Shown: positions 56,215 to 64,000 of the stretch, piece by piece
Numbering within the stretch: the first letter of the stretch is position 1
Layout: each line of letters opens with the position of its first letter
NCBI RefSeq assembly: GCF_013377855.1
Contig: NZ_JABXYJ010000003.1
Location: 62,001 to 126,000 of the forward strand
Direction: 5' to 3'
Length of the DNA stretch: 64,000 nucleotides
From: Cognatundibacterium oligocarboniphilum
Lineage (GTDB): Bacteria > Pseudomonadota > Gammaproteobacteria > Burkholderiales > Burkholderiaceae_D
Made by a program: the position numbers and the translations under genes
Notes under the pieces: generated by a model
Databases searched by the model: none
What the model was told of the DNA's origin: nothing
Seen by the model: the letters and a program-made list of their open reading frames with translations, nothing else

Positions 56215-56810
56215 TCAATGCGCAGGTATGTCTGGCGAACCAGCGTCGGGTCGCCGCAATTGAAATGCCACCACTCGCTGTTGATGCCGCGAAACCCGCC
56301 GTGAAACATGGCAGCCCTCAATATATTGCGGTTGGCCTGCTGTGCATGACTGATCTGACCTTCAGCCAGCATCCTTTCTTCCAGTGCAGGATGCGACTTT
56401 TCTACCAGCTCATCGAAAGCGCTACCCATATCCAGTTCCTGCCCTGCTGCATCCAGCAGAGTCGCATCAACCGCCATGCCGAAAGAATGAATAGACCCGC
56501 GGGCCGGATCTGCCACATACATTTGCAGACGGGTGCCATCCAGATGCTGCCAAAGCATTTCCTGAACGCGGTGCGGACGCAACGCATCCAGCACCAGAAT
56601 ACGCATTCCCGGCGCATGCTGCGCCAGATAGCGCACTGCCCGCTGCAAGGCATCAGCCGCTTCATGATGCAGCCAGGCGCAATCGAGCTCGCCATACAGG
56701 TCGCGCCCGACAAAATTGTCTGCGCCGATATAACGCAAATCAACAGTCACACCATCTATCGTATTCAGGCGACGAAAATCGGGATGACCGGCAATCAATT
56801 CACAACGCAT
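56211..56810 (-). CDS. ddpX: D-alanyl-D-alanine dipeptidase, VanX/DdpX family
   Basis: 199 residues of the M15D family. Zinc ligands are His108 and Asp115 in SIHSFGMAVD and His182 in EWWHF; the catalytic base is Glu179, and Arg78 in LDALRPHRVQ matches the VanX active-site arginine. No signal peptide, so it is cytosolic. It hydrolyses D-Ala-D-Ala to D-alanine. The neighbours are peptidoglycan genes rather than vanHA, so a salvage role is more likely than glycopeptide resistance. Confidence 0.92.
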   Translation of the reverse strand: MRCELIAGHPDFRRLNTIDGVTVDLRYIGADNFVGRDLYGELDCAWLHHEAADALQRAVRYLAQHAPGMRILVLDALRPHRVQEMLWQHLDGTRLQMYVADPARGSIHSFGMAVDATLLDAAGQELDMGSAFDELVEKSHPALEERMLAEGQISHAQQANRNILRAAMFHGGFRGINSEWWHFNCGDPTLVRQTYLRID

Positions 56811-56990
56811 GTACAGCTTCTCCAGATAAAACGGACAGCAACCATCCGCGGAAAATATCAGAATTTTTCATCGCACAGAATAAAATCAGACGGCAAGGTA
56901 TACCAATGAAACTTTACCCGGTGCATATAACCGCAACTCATTTCCCGGTGCGCCGGACTATTTTTTTACAGCGTCCGGCGCCGCATGCCG

Positions 56991-58793
56991 TCAATGCAGA
57001 TTCTGCTGTGCATCCGGCGCAATATCGAGATAACGCCAGTTTGTAAGTTCCACCGGATGGTGCTGGTAATTGCGCACCCAGGGCTGCACCACATCGGCAG
57101 ACAATGGATGAATTCGCGGAATCCATGGGTTATACGCATGCATCAGTAACGCCATCTGCTGATACAGCCGCCTGCGTTCCGGTGAATCGGTCATAAGCCT
57201 GGACTGCTCATAGAGCTGATTGAATGCCGGCAGATTAAAGCGGGCATAGTTTGCCCGTCCGGTATTGGGTCCATACAGCAGCTGATAAAAATTTTCACCG
57301 TCAGGAAAATCCGCAATCCAGTTTGCTTCCGTCATCTGCACCTTGCCGAGACGGGATGCGCGGATGATCTCTGAATGTTTATCGGTTTTAAAACTGATAC
57401 GGATTCCCAGCGCATCCAGACTTTTACGCCAAAGCTCATCCCGCAGGCGCCCTGTGGTATTCGCCTGAGAATACATTTCCAGCCGCAGTGGCTGGCCGCC
57501 GGGCAGCGTACGGTAACCATCTGCTGCGCGCCGGTATCCGAATCGATCCAGCAAGGCATTGGCCAGCGGCAGGTCATGCGGAACCGGATTTTTCAGGTTC
57601 GGGTCATAGCCCAGCACATTCGGCGGCAGCGGTGAGTGCGCCGGAATCGCCAGCCCTTTTTCCATCAGACGGATATCTTCCGCACTGTCATAACTCATGG
57701 CAATCGCCCGCCGCAAGGCAATCTTGTCCGGCGTGTAACCCCCGATTACCGGATCTTCCATATTCATCCAGACATAGTAAGTCTGCAAAGGTGAAAACAA
57801 CGATAAGCGCACGCCCTGCTGCTGCAATTCCGGTTTCAATTGACCGTCGCGCAGCACCATTTCTGCCAGCGGCGGCGGCACCTGCTCCAGCACATCGAGT
57901 TCACGGTTCAGAAAAGCCAGTACACGCGCCTGCTGTTCTTCAATGATATGAATCACCACCTGGCTGACCAGTGGCAAGCGCTGTCCCCGCAACGCCGCTG
58001 CCATTGCCTGGGCAGCAGGATCACTCCCCGGCTGATCCTGAAAAATCACCTGACGGTATTGGGGATTGGCCTTCAACACCAGTCGAAAACTGCGTTGCCA
58101 CTCACTCAATACAAATGGTCCTGTACCAGTCGGATGATTACCCGCCTGATTACCATATGCTTCCATCACTTCCCGCGCCACCGCCGCCGTTGCGCCGGTC
58201 GCCAGAATAAAAGGAAAATTCTTGTCGGGCGCAGTCAGCCGGATCTGCAAGGTGTAAGTATCGAGCACCTGCAAACCCTCAATGGTAAGCCGGGGGTCTG
58301 TGGCCCCCAGTCCTTGCGGCGGCTGGCGCAATTGTTCATCGCCCAGCAGTTTTCCTTCAAACATAAACAGCCATGGCGACTTCAGAACCGGATCGTACAG
58401 GCGGCGAATGCTGTAAGCATAATCTGCCGCTGTCAGCTCACGCGCACGTCCCTTGAAAACCGGATCGGGAGAGAAAAAAATCCCCGGCTGCAGATGAAGG
58501 ATATAGGTCTTGCCGCCATCCCGTACTTCCGGCATCGACTTCAGGGTATTGGGCCGCAGCTGCAATGGTCGCGCCAGATAGTCATAACGCAGCATGGGTT
58601 CGAAAATGTTTTCATTGATACTGAGCGTGGCAATATCCGATGCCACTGCCGGGTCCAGCGCACTTTCCGGCGTCGTCAGCAACACGCTCAGCGTCTTGCC
58701 TGCCGCTTGAGCCGGGAACGTCGGCAGCCAGACCGTCACGCTCAATAGGGCGCTGAACAACCAGTATCCGGCAGGCAAGGAAAATAATTTCAT
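56991..58793 (-). CDS. Family-5 extracellular solute-binding protein
   Basis: 600 residues, longer than typical OppA (about 540). A signal peptide (FSLPAGYWLFSALLSVTVWLPTFPAQA) is followed by the SBP_bac_5 domain (TTPESALDPAVASDIATLSINENIFEPML; RPNTLKSMPEVRDGGKTYILHLQPGIFF; GTGPFVLSEW). MppA and OppA of this family bind murein tripeptide and other peptides. No permease or ATPase genes are nearby. Its start overlaps the M14 gene stop by 4 bases (ATGA), so the two are translated together. Confidence 0.9.
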   Translation of the reverse strand: MKLFSLPAGYWLFSALLSVTVWLPTFPAQAAGKTLSVLLTTPESALDPAVASDIATLSINENIFEPMLRYDYLARPLQLRPNTLKSMPEVRDGGKTYILHLQPGIFFSPDPVFKGRARELTAADYAYSIRRLYDPVLKSPWLFMFEGKLLGDEQLRQPPQGLGATDPRLTIEGLQVLDTYTLQIRLTAPDKNFPFILATGATAAVAREVMEAYGNQAGNHPTGTGPFVLSEWQRSFRLVLKANPQYRQVIFQDQPGSDPAAQAMAAALRGQRLPLVSQVVIHIIEEQQARVLAFLNRELDVLEQVPPPLAEMVLRDGQLKPELQQQGVRLSLFSPLQTYYVWMNMEDPVIGGYTPDKIALRRAIAMSYDSAEDIRLMEKGLAIPAHSPLPPNVLGYDPNLKNPVPHDLPLANALLDRFGYRRAADGYRTLPGGQPLRLEMYSQANTTGRLRDELWRKSLDALGIRISFKTDKHSEIIRASRLGKVQMTEANWIADFPDGENFYQLLYGPNTGRANYARFNLPAFNQLYEQSRLMTDSPERRRLYQQMALLMHAYNPWIPRIHPLSADVVQPWVRNYQHHPVELTNWRYLDIAPDAQQNLH

Positions 58794-59782
58794 GACTGCG
58801 ACTCCATTGCGCGCTCAATCCGATCACTGTGGCGGGTCACATAAAACCATTCCTCACCAGCCTGGGCGGCACTGTCGGGAAAGATCATGCGCCCACCGAA
58901 TTCGGCACGCACTTCGCTGCCGTCATAGCGAATACCGATGAGATCGCCGGCTTGCAACTTATCGAAACTGCGCCACGCGCGCACAAAACGATCATCGGCA
59001 TGGAACTTGTCGATCACGTCGTAAATGCGCAAGCCCTCCATCTCATGCATGACTACCGGGCTACTACCTTCTATCATGCCGAGATGGATCAGTGTATTGA
59101 TAATCGCACGGTACGCAACTTCCGGCGCCTCCGGCGCCTGATGCTGGCCGCATTCCAAAGTCACGGCATAACCACCGGTGGAGCGCATATATTCCGTGGT
59201 TCCGACACCAAACCGGGCGGCATTCGCCATAGCCACCGGATCTGCGTCCGGCCCCAGCCTTTGCTGGCGACGGGCAACGCCGCACGCGTAGGTGCTGAGC
59301 CAACCATCCACCATGCGGCGCACGCCAAGCCGCATCGCCATCGCGAGCTCGGCAGCGGCATGGGTAAATGGTTCGATCGCGCCCTGATTATTTTCCGGCC
59401 CGACCAGTACGAATGCCTCGCCTTCGCCACGGAATGAATGCAGGTCAAGCAATACCTCATGTTCTGCCAGCAAGGGGCAAAGCCAGTTTGCGACATGATC
59501 TTCGAATTCGGCCGGAGTCACTGTCGGAATCAGACGCCGGTTCAGGTTGCGATCACCCTGCCGCTGTCCGCGCTGATACGCCAGCGGATTGGCAACCGGC
59601 ACCAGCGTCAGAAAGCCGCTGCGTAACACAATTCGGCCAGCAGCCATCTCCGCCATCAGTCGCCGGATTGCCACCGTACCGCAGGTTTCATTGCCGTGTA
59701 CGGCGCCAGTCACGATCAGGCGTGGCCCGGCCTGCAATGATGTGTAGCGATGCGATTCAAAAAAAAGGGGTGTGGCATTCAT
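58790..59782 (-). CDS. M14 zinc hydrolase, succinylglutamate desuccinylase/aspartoacylase family
   Basis: 330 residues. Zinc ligands are His29 and Glu32 in VTGAVHGNETCGT and His115 in VLLDLHSFRGEG; the DRNLNRR motif at 77-83 binds the substrate carboxylate, and the catalytic Glu is probably in YAVTLECGQHQ. No signal peptide. The family removes acyl groups from amino acids; a distant relative, MpaA, cuts gamma-D-Glu-mDAP in murein peptides. Given its place between an AmpG-type permease and a peptide-binding protein, a muropeptide-directed role is inferred. An AGGAA ribosome site precedes the ATG. Confidence 0.85.
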   Translation of the reverse strand: MNATPLFFESHRYTSLQAGPRLIVTGAVHGNETCGTVAIRRLMAEMAAGRIVLRSGFLTLVPVANPLAYQRGQRQGDRNLNRRLIPTVTPAEFEDHVANWLCPLLAEHEVLLDLHSFRGEGEAFVLVGPENNQGAIEPFTHAAAELAMAMRLGVRRMVDGWLSTYACGVARRQQRLGPDADPVAMANAARFGVGTTEYMRSTGGYAVTLECGQHQAPEAPEVAYRAIINTLIHLGMIEGSSPVVMHEMEGLRIYDVIDKFHADDRFVRAWRSFDKLQAGDLIGIRYDGSEVRAEFGGRMIFPDSAAQAGEEWFYVTRHSDRIERAMESQS

Positions 59783-59826
59783 CGGTATTCCTATTTATTT
59801 TCAGAGCGTTTTTTCATCTGGGTTGA

Positions 59827-61146
59827 TTACTTGATTTTTTCATCGGTCTTTTTACCAAATGAGGGATCAACCTCAATCAGCGCCGTTACAATCAGCGTCG
59901 GTACAGCGGCGACGCAAATCCAGATGAAAAAATGACTGTATCCCAGCCAGGACTGCAGCCAGCCGCTGAACATACCGGGCAGCATCATGCTGGCCGCCAT
60001 GAATCCGGTACAGATCGCATAATGCGCAGTCTTGTGTTCGCCATCTGCGACCATGATCATGTACAGTACGTAGGCAGTGAAGCCGAAGCCATAACCCATC
60101 TGTTCCAGCGCAACCGCCGCGCCGACCAGATACAGATTCTGCGGTTGCACCAGTGCCAGATACACATACACCAGATGCGGCACATTAATTGCCAGCGCCA
60201 TCGGCCACAGACACTTTTTCAATCCATAGCGGGCAATCAGCGCACCACCTGCCAACCCGCCGGCCGTCAGTGCGATCATTCCCATGGTGCCGTAGACAAT
60301 ACCGACAGCCTGGGTTGACAGACCCAGCCCGCCTTTGTCCAGCCCGTCGAGCAAAAACGGCGGCGCCATTTTGACCAGCTGCGCTTCGCCAAAGCGGTAC
60401 AGCAGCAAAAACGCCAGCGTGATCAGGATATTTTTCTTGCGGATGAACTGGCCAAAAATCGTGAAGAAAGTTGTCATCACCTGATCCGGATCTCCATGCG
60501 CAGAGTCACTCTCCGGTACCGGCAAAGCCCAGCGGTGATAGAGCGACAAGCTGATGAACATCAAAGCCAGCACGCCAAAAACCACAATCCAGCCCAGTGC
60601 AATATTGCCCGTGACATCGCGCAGGGTACCGGCCAGATACACCAGTGCGCCCTGTCCGGTCAGCATGGAAATCCGGAAAAACATGCTGCGCACCCCGACT
60701 AATGCCGCTTGCTGATGCTGTTCCAGCGCCAGCATATAAAAACCGTCCGTGCTGATGTCGTGCGTCGCAGCGGCAAACCCCAGCAGCCAGAATACTGCCA
60801 GCGTCGCCTGAAAATAAGCAGCCACCGGAATTGTCAGCGCCACCAGACCGAACAATCCACCGATCAGCAGTTCCAGCGTAATGATCCAGAACCGTTTGGT
60901 GCGGAACATATCGACAAACGGCGACCACAAAGGCTTGATCACGAAAGGCAGGTACAGCCAGCTGGTATACAAAGCGATATCCGCATTGGATATCCCCATA
61001 TTTTTGTACATGATCACTGACAGCGTCATGACCGCGACATACGGTATCCCCTGGCCGAAATACAGCGTCGGAATCCAGCGCCAGCTATGACCGGCATCGC
61101 TCTCAGAATGGGCATCGGTATCGTGAATGGCAGTGTCTCTGGTCAT
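59827..61146 (-). CDS. ampG: AmpG-type muropeptide permease (MFS)
   Basis: 439 residues with about 12 membrane segments. The N-terminus WRWIPTLYFGQGIPYVAVMTLSVIMYKNMGISNADIALYTSWLYLPFVIKPLWSP is the AmpG-family pattern, with the GFAAATHDISTDGFYM segment at about 130. AmpG imports GlcNAc-anhydroMurNAc-peptides using the proton gradient. It leads the minus-strand unit ampG, M14, solute-binding protein, and is divergent from the kinase-amidase unit across a 290-base spacer that must hold both promoters. Confidence 0.88.
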   Translation of the reverse strand: MTRDTAIHDTDAHSESDAGHSWRWIPTLYFGQGIPYVAVMTLSVIMYKNMGISNADIALYTSWLYLPFVIKPLWSPFVDMFRTKRFWIITLELLIGGLFGLVALTIPVAAYFQATLAVFWLLGFAAATHDISTDGFYMLALEQHQQAALVGVRSMFFRISMLTGQGALVYLAGTLRDVTGNIALGWIVVFGVLALMFISLSLYHRWALPVPESDSAHGDPDQVMTTFFTIFGQFIRKKNILITLAFLLLYRFGEAQLVKMAPPFLLDGLDKGGLGLSTQAVGIVYGTMGMIALTAGGLAGGALIARYGLKKCLWPMALAINVPHLVYVYLALVQPQNLYLVGAAVALEQMGYGFGFTAYVLYMIMVADGEHKTAHYAICTGFMAASMMLPGMFSGWLQSWLGYSHFFIWICVAAVPTLIVTALIEVDPSFGKKTDEKIK

Positions 61147-61436
61147 TATGATGTTTTCTTAATCGGTATTACCTTATACTGCTTTCTGTACGTCGGGATT
61201 TTCCCCATTGAGCGCACGGAAAACGATTGAATTTTTGCCTTCTGCTTATAGAGAAAAGTTATACGCTGTGCCGATCTTTTCATTTCTGCAAGCGGAGCAA
61301 AGCAACCTATGATAAACGATCAATACCCTGTGCGATACCGCCGGAAACAGGCGGACACCTCTTTCACCTGAAGTGATGATACCGTTCGCAGTCGCGCCTG
61401 CTGTTGCCGGTCTGCGCTGCCGGACGAATTAGCCGT

Positions 61437-62387
61437 ATGATGAATCCGATACCGTCTCCGCCTCATTCCGCCGTCCTGTCCCGACTGGGTCTGGGCATTG
61501 ATACCGGTGGAACGCAGACACGCTGGGCCATTGCCACCATCGATGGAAAAATCGTCGCCAGCGGCACCACCGCCGGACTGACCGCACTGCAACTCAATAC
61601 CCTGCAAGGACAGGCCGAATTTGGCCAGGTATTCGCCGGTCTGGCCGCCACCGCACATGCGCATGGCAGCCTGCAAAGCGTCCGGGCAGGCATCACCGGT
61701 TTCGGCGATCAGGCGCATCATGTCCTGCTGCAAAGGATGCTGACCGATATCCTGCATCTTCCATCACAGGCAATTCATCTGAGTAATGATATTGAAATTG
61801 CCTATCTGGATAATTTCCAGCCTGGCACAGGCTATCTGATTTATGCCGGCACCGGTTCGATTGCCGCATTCATCGATGAGACAGGTCAGTTTCACCGTGC
61901 CGGCGGGCGCGGCTATCTGCTGGATGACGGCGGCAGTGGCTTCTGGATTGCGCGCGAGGCGTTGCGCCATATCTGGCGCAGCGAGGATGAAGATCCGGGA
62001 TGGAGCGAGCATTCACGGCTGGCACAGGAAATGTTTAAGGCGCTGGGCGGCGGCAGTTGGGACGTTTCTAAAAATTTCATTTATCATCGCAGTCGTGGTG
62101 AAATCGGGACGCTGGCGCTGGCAGTCGCCGCAGCAGCCGATCACGACGAAACCGCAACGCGGATTCTGAAACAGGCGGGTGCGGAACTGGCACGGCTGGG
62201 TTTGGCAATGTGCCGCCGTTTCGGTGACAAACCGATGGTGTTGAGCGGACGGGTACAGGAACTGCACCCGCTGATCGCAGATTCGCTACGCCAGCATTTG
62301 CCGCCACATATCAGCCTGCGGCGCAGCGTCTGTCAGGCGCACTTTTCGGCAGCCAGGCTGGCTGCCAGACAACTCAGGACTTTATGA
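61437..62387 (+). CDS. BadF/BadG/BcrA/BcrD-type amino-sugar kinase (NagK/MurK-like)
   Basis: 316 residues from the ATG at 61437. The ASKHA phosphate-1 motif is GLGIDTGGTQTRWAIATIDG. The phosphate-2 motif is YLIYAGTGSIAAFI, followed by GRGYLLDDGGSGFWIAREALR. The family includes GlcNAc kinases and the Clostridium MurK that phosphorylates MurNAc and GlcNAc. With murQ 7.6 kb away and no AnmK or MurP here, it is a good candidate for supplying MurNAc-6-phosphate (inference). It overlaps the amidase start by 4 bases. Confidence 0.88.
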   Translation: MMNPIPSPPHSAVLSRLGLGIDTGGTQTRWAIATIDGKIVASGTTAGLTALQLNTLQGQAEFGQVFAGLAATAHAHGSLQSVRAGITGFGDQAHHVLLQRMLTDILHLPSQAIHLSNDIEIAYLDNFQPGTGYLIYAGTGSIAAFIDETGQFHRAGGRGYLLDDGGSGFWIAREALRHIWRSEDEDPGWSEHSRLAQEMFKALGGGSWDVSKNFIYHRSRGEIGTLALAVAAAADHDETATRILKQAGAELARLGLAMCRRFGDKPMVLSGRVQELHPLIADSLRQHLPPHISLRRSVCQAHFSAARLAARQLRTL

Positions 62388-63187
62388 TGAAAAACTGGTT
62401 ACTGATCGGCATTCTCGCCATCCTGCTGAGCGCTTGTTCTACCGTTCCCCGGCGCGATATTGATGCCAGCATTTCGGCCAAAAGTCAGGAAGACCGCGTG
62501 CAATTTCTGGTTCTGCATTACACCGCGATTGACCAGCCGACCTCGCTGCGTGTACTCAGTCAGCAGGGCGTCAGCAGCCATTATCTGGTGGGAAATGAGT
62601 CGCCCGTTAAAGTATGGCAACTGGTGGACGAAAACCGCATGTCCTATCACGCCGGGCTCAGCGACTGGAAAGGCTACAGCCGCTTAAATGCCAGCTCCAT
62701 TGGTATTGAAATCGTGAATCTCGGCTTTAAAGATACACCGGAAGGGCGCGTCTATTTCCCATTTCCCCAGGAACAGATTGACCGGGTGATTGCCCTGGTC
62801 AGGGAGATTGCGGCCAGGCATCAGATTCGCCCGGAATACATTCTCGGTCATTCGGACATCGCCCCACAGCGCAAATCGGATCCCGGCCCAATGTTCCCGT
62901 GGAAGCAGCTGGCCGATGCCGGTCTGATTCCCTGGCCGGATGCCGCCGAAGTGGCGCAGCGCACACCGTTATATGAAGCGCAATTGCCGGACGTTTTCTG
63001 GTTCCAGCAAAAACTGGCACGGCACGGCTATGCGGTACCGCAGACCGGCGTACTGGATGAAGCGACCAAAAATGTGCTGATTGCCTTTCAGACCAAATAC
63101 CGGCCTGCAAAGTTTGACGGCATTCCGGATGCAGAGACCGCAGCCATACTCGATGTGCTGGTCACCAATACCAATAAAGTGCATTGA
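62384..63187 (+). CDS. amiD: N-acetylmuramoyl-L-alanine amidase, AmiD-type lipoprotein
   Basis: 267 residues. The lipobox LLSACS has Cys18. The Amidase_2 domain begins FLVLHYTAIDQPTSLRVLSQ with zinc ligand His45; SSHYLVG, then MSYHAGLSDWKG, ILGHSDIAPQRKSDPGPMFPW follow. A C-terminal peptidoglycan-binding domain (about residues 200-260, FWFQQKLARHGYAVPQTG) completes the AmiD layout. AmiD removes peptides from anhydro- and normal MurNAc at the outer membrane. It is cotranscribed with the kinase. Confidence 0.93.
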   Translation: MMKNWLLIGILAILLSACSTVPRRDIDASISAKSQEDRVQFLVLHYTAIDQPTSLRVLSQQGVSSHYLVGNESPVKVWQLVDENRMSYHAGLSDWKGYSRLNASSIGIEIVNLGFKDTPEGRVYFPFPQEQIDRVIALVREIAARHQIRPEYILGHSDIAPQRKSDPGPMFPWKQLADAGLIPWPDAAEVAQRTPLYEAQLPDVFWFQQKLARHGYAVPQTGVLDEATKNVLIAFQTKYRPAKFDGIPDAETAAILDVLVTNTNKVH

Positions 63188-63417
63188 CTGCAGCAAACAC
63201 CGACGCCAGGTCTGAATAACCAATATCACCGAAATACAAATCCTGACGCAAGAGTTCCCATCCTGAGGATTCAGACATTGCCTGACTGACCGGCGCTTCA
63301 TCCCGTCTGCAAGCATTCTGTTCCGCACAAACTGCATTTGGTCGCCAGCACCTGTCATTCTGACTGCGGAATGATTACAGTGCACTGACCGGAACACGAC
63401 AGGAAAGGGGCTGTATC

Positions 63418-63507
63418 ATGAAACTTGCTGCGAATATGGAAGGCATACTGCTGGCGGCAATCGGGCTGGTGATGCTGAGCAATCTGCTGCGACCGTTATT
63501 TATCTGA
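63418..63507 (+). CDS. 29-residue small membrane protein
   Basis: MKLAANMEGILLAAIGLVML, then SNLLRPLFI. One hydrophobic helix; the AGGAAAGGGG ribosome site is strong. The stop is 7 bases before the next small gene, suggesting an operon. No family recognised. Confidence 0.6.
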   Translation: MKLAANMEGILLAAIGLVMLSNLLRPLFI

Positions 63508-63514
63508 GGTGATG

Positions 63515-63709
63515 ATGCTGACACTGATGCTGTGGCTGATTCTGCTGGTATTCTGCTGGCCGCTGGCCTTGCTGGTACTGATGCTGTATCCGCTGGTCTG
63601 GCTGTTGTTGCTCCCATTCCGGATCATCGGCATTGCCGTGGATGGCGTTCTGGAGTTATTGCGGACAATCATCATGCTGCCGGTCCGGCTGTTACGTGCC
63701 GGCAGCTGA
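63515..63709 (+). CDS. 64-residue small membrane protein
   Basis: Two hydrophobic segments (LTLMLWLILLVFCWPLAL and LYPLVWLLLLPFRIIGIAV), then an amphipathic basic tail (LLRTIIMLPVRLLRAGS). The GAGG ribosome site overlaps the end of the preceding 29-residue gene; an ATG at 63512 is an alternative start. It is probably an inner-membrane protein of unknown role, coupled to the preceding small gene. Confidence 0.6.
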   Translation: MLTLMLWLILLVFCWPLALLVLMLYPLVWLLLLPFRIIGIAVDGVLELLRTIIMLPVRLLRAGS

Positions 63710-63850
63710 CTCAGCTGGCTGAATTTATCTGAATGCACTCCTCCGGATTGAGCAATAGCAGCGGATGGTTGACGGAAACGCGCTCAATCATCCCTTATGA
63801 CTGTGAAAATGGCTTCAGCAAGGTGTTAAAGCATATCCGCAACCCGGCTC

Positions 63851-64000
63851 TCAGTGCACGTGGTTGAATAATTCGTGCAGCTCTTCCAGACGGTCTTCCA
63901 GCTCATCGCTTGCCAGACCGAGGAAATCAAGCGCCTGCTGGCCGCCCTTCTCCCATTCGGCGAGCGTTTCCTGCCCATGATATTTGTGAATGGCGTACTC
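63851..64000 (-). CDS. C-terminal part of an unidentified gene
   Basis: The last 49 codons of a minus-strand gene that begins beyond the window: EYAIHKYHGQETLAEWEKGG, then QQALDFLGLASDELEDRLEE and LHELFNHVH, stop at 63851. The sequence is helical and acidic with good codon character. The family is not recognised. Confidence 0.6.
   Translation of the reverse strand, partial: EYAIHKYHGQETLAEWEKGGQQALDFLGLASDELEDRLEELHELFNHVH

Noticed and set aside
1-64000. CRISPR arrays, tRNA or rRNA genes
   Set aside because: No regularly spaced repeats, tRNA cloverleaf genes or rRNA segments were seen anywhere; ssrA is the only RNA gene recognised.

Overview
The window looks like a chromosomal segment of a betaproteobacterium, most likely Burkholderiales and plausibly Oxalobacteraceae. 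The main reason is the order gyrA-serC-pheA-tyrA-aroA-cmk-rpsA-ihfB-lapA-lapB, followed by a UDP-glucose dehydrogenase, a heptose kinase (hldE N-terminal type) and cysM. Beside gyrA sit two OmpA-family genes, ubiG, gph and a one-piece tmRNA gene. Base composition is moderate in GC by eye; it was not computed. A short GC-rich block after the tmRNA gene and several AT-rich spacers stand out.

Layout. Positions 1-6300 hold a 4-hydroxyproline epimerase-type gene, two regulators, a membrane protein, an enoyl-CoA hydratase, an RbgA-type GTPase and a histone-deacetylase-fold hydrolase. Positions 6438-11550 hold a MoxR / DUF58 / TgpA-type transglutaminase operon and a lytic transglycosylase B. Positions 11905-18616 hold a small HTH protein, cysM, a ComEA-like protein with a lysine/alanine-rich tail, and the envelope genes hldE/rfaE, ugd, lapB and lapA, then ihfB. 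Positions 18648-28743 are the rpsA to gyrA block, all on the minus strand. Positions 29090-32683 hold the OmpA pair, ubiG, gph and ssrA. Positions 32721-35674 are an accessory segment: a chromate transporter and its PadR regulator lie next to one recognisable Tn402/Tn5053-type transposon end, beside the ruins of a large serine recombinase and other decayed coding sequence. Positions 35675-51916 hold mixed housekeeping and accessory genes, including a frameshifted cytochrome b561, an RlhA-type U32 protein, PBP4, a phytanoyl-CoA-dioxygenase-like gene, a GHL10 lipoprotein, a large TonB-dependent receptor, a MarR regulator, a Pal-like lipoprotein and an ArsC.

The most coherent system is at about 52.1-63.2 kb. 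An L,D-transpeptidase, MurQ, a LysR regulator, a serine hydrolase, a VanX-type D-Ala-D-Ala dipeptidase, a family-5 solute-binding protein, an M14 aspartoacylase-like enzyme, an AmpG-type permease, a BadF/NagK-type sugar kinase and an AmiD-type lipoprotein amidase lie side by side in compact, partly overlapping transcription units. Together they suggest one locus for cell-wall turnover and muropeptide salvage: amidase and peptidases in the envelope, AmpG import, kinase and MurQ conversion of amino sugars, and D-Ala-D-Ala breakdown. The combination, especially the binding protein without a permease coupled to the M14 enzyme, is the best candidate here for an undescribed system.

The first 172 bases hold no gene that could be assigned with confidence. 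The last 150 bases hold the C-terminus of a minus-strand gene that runs out of the window.
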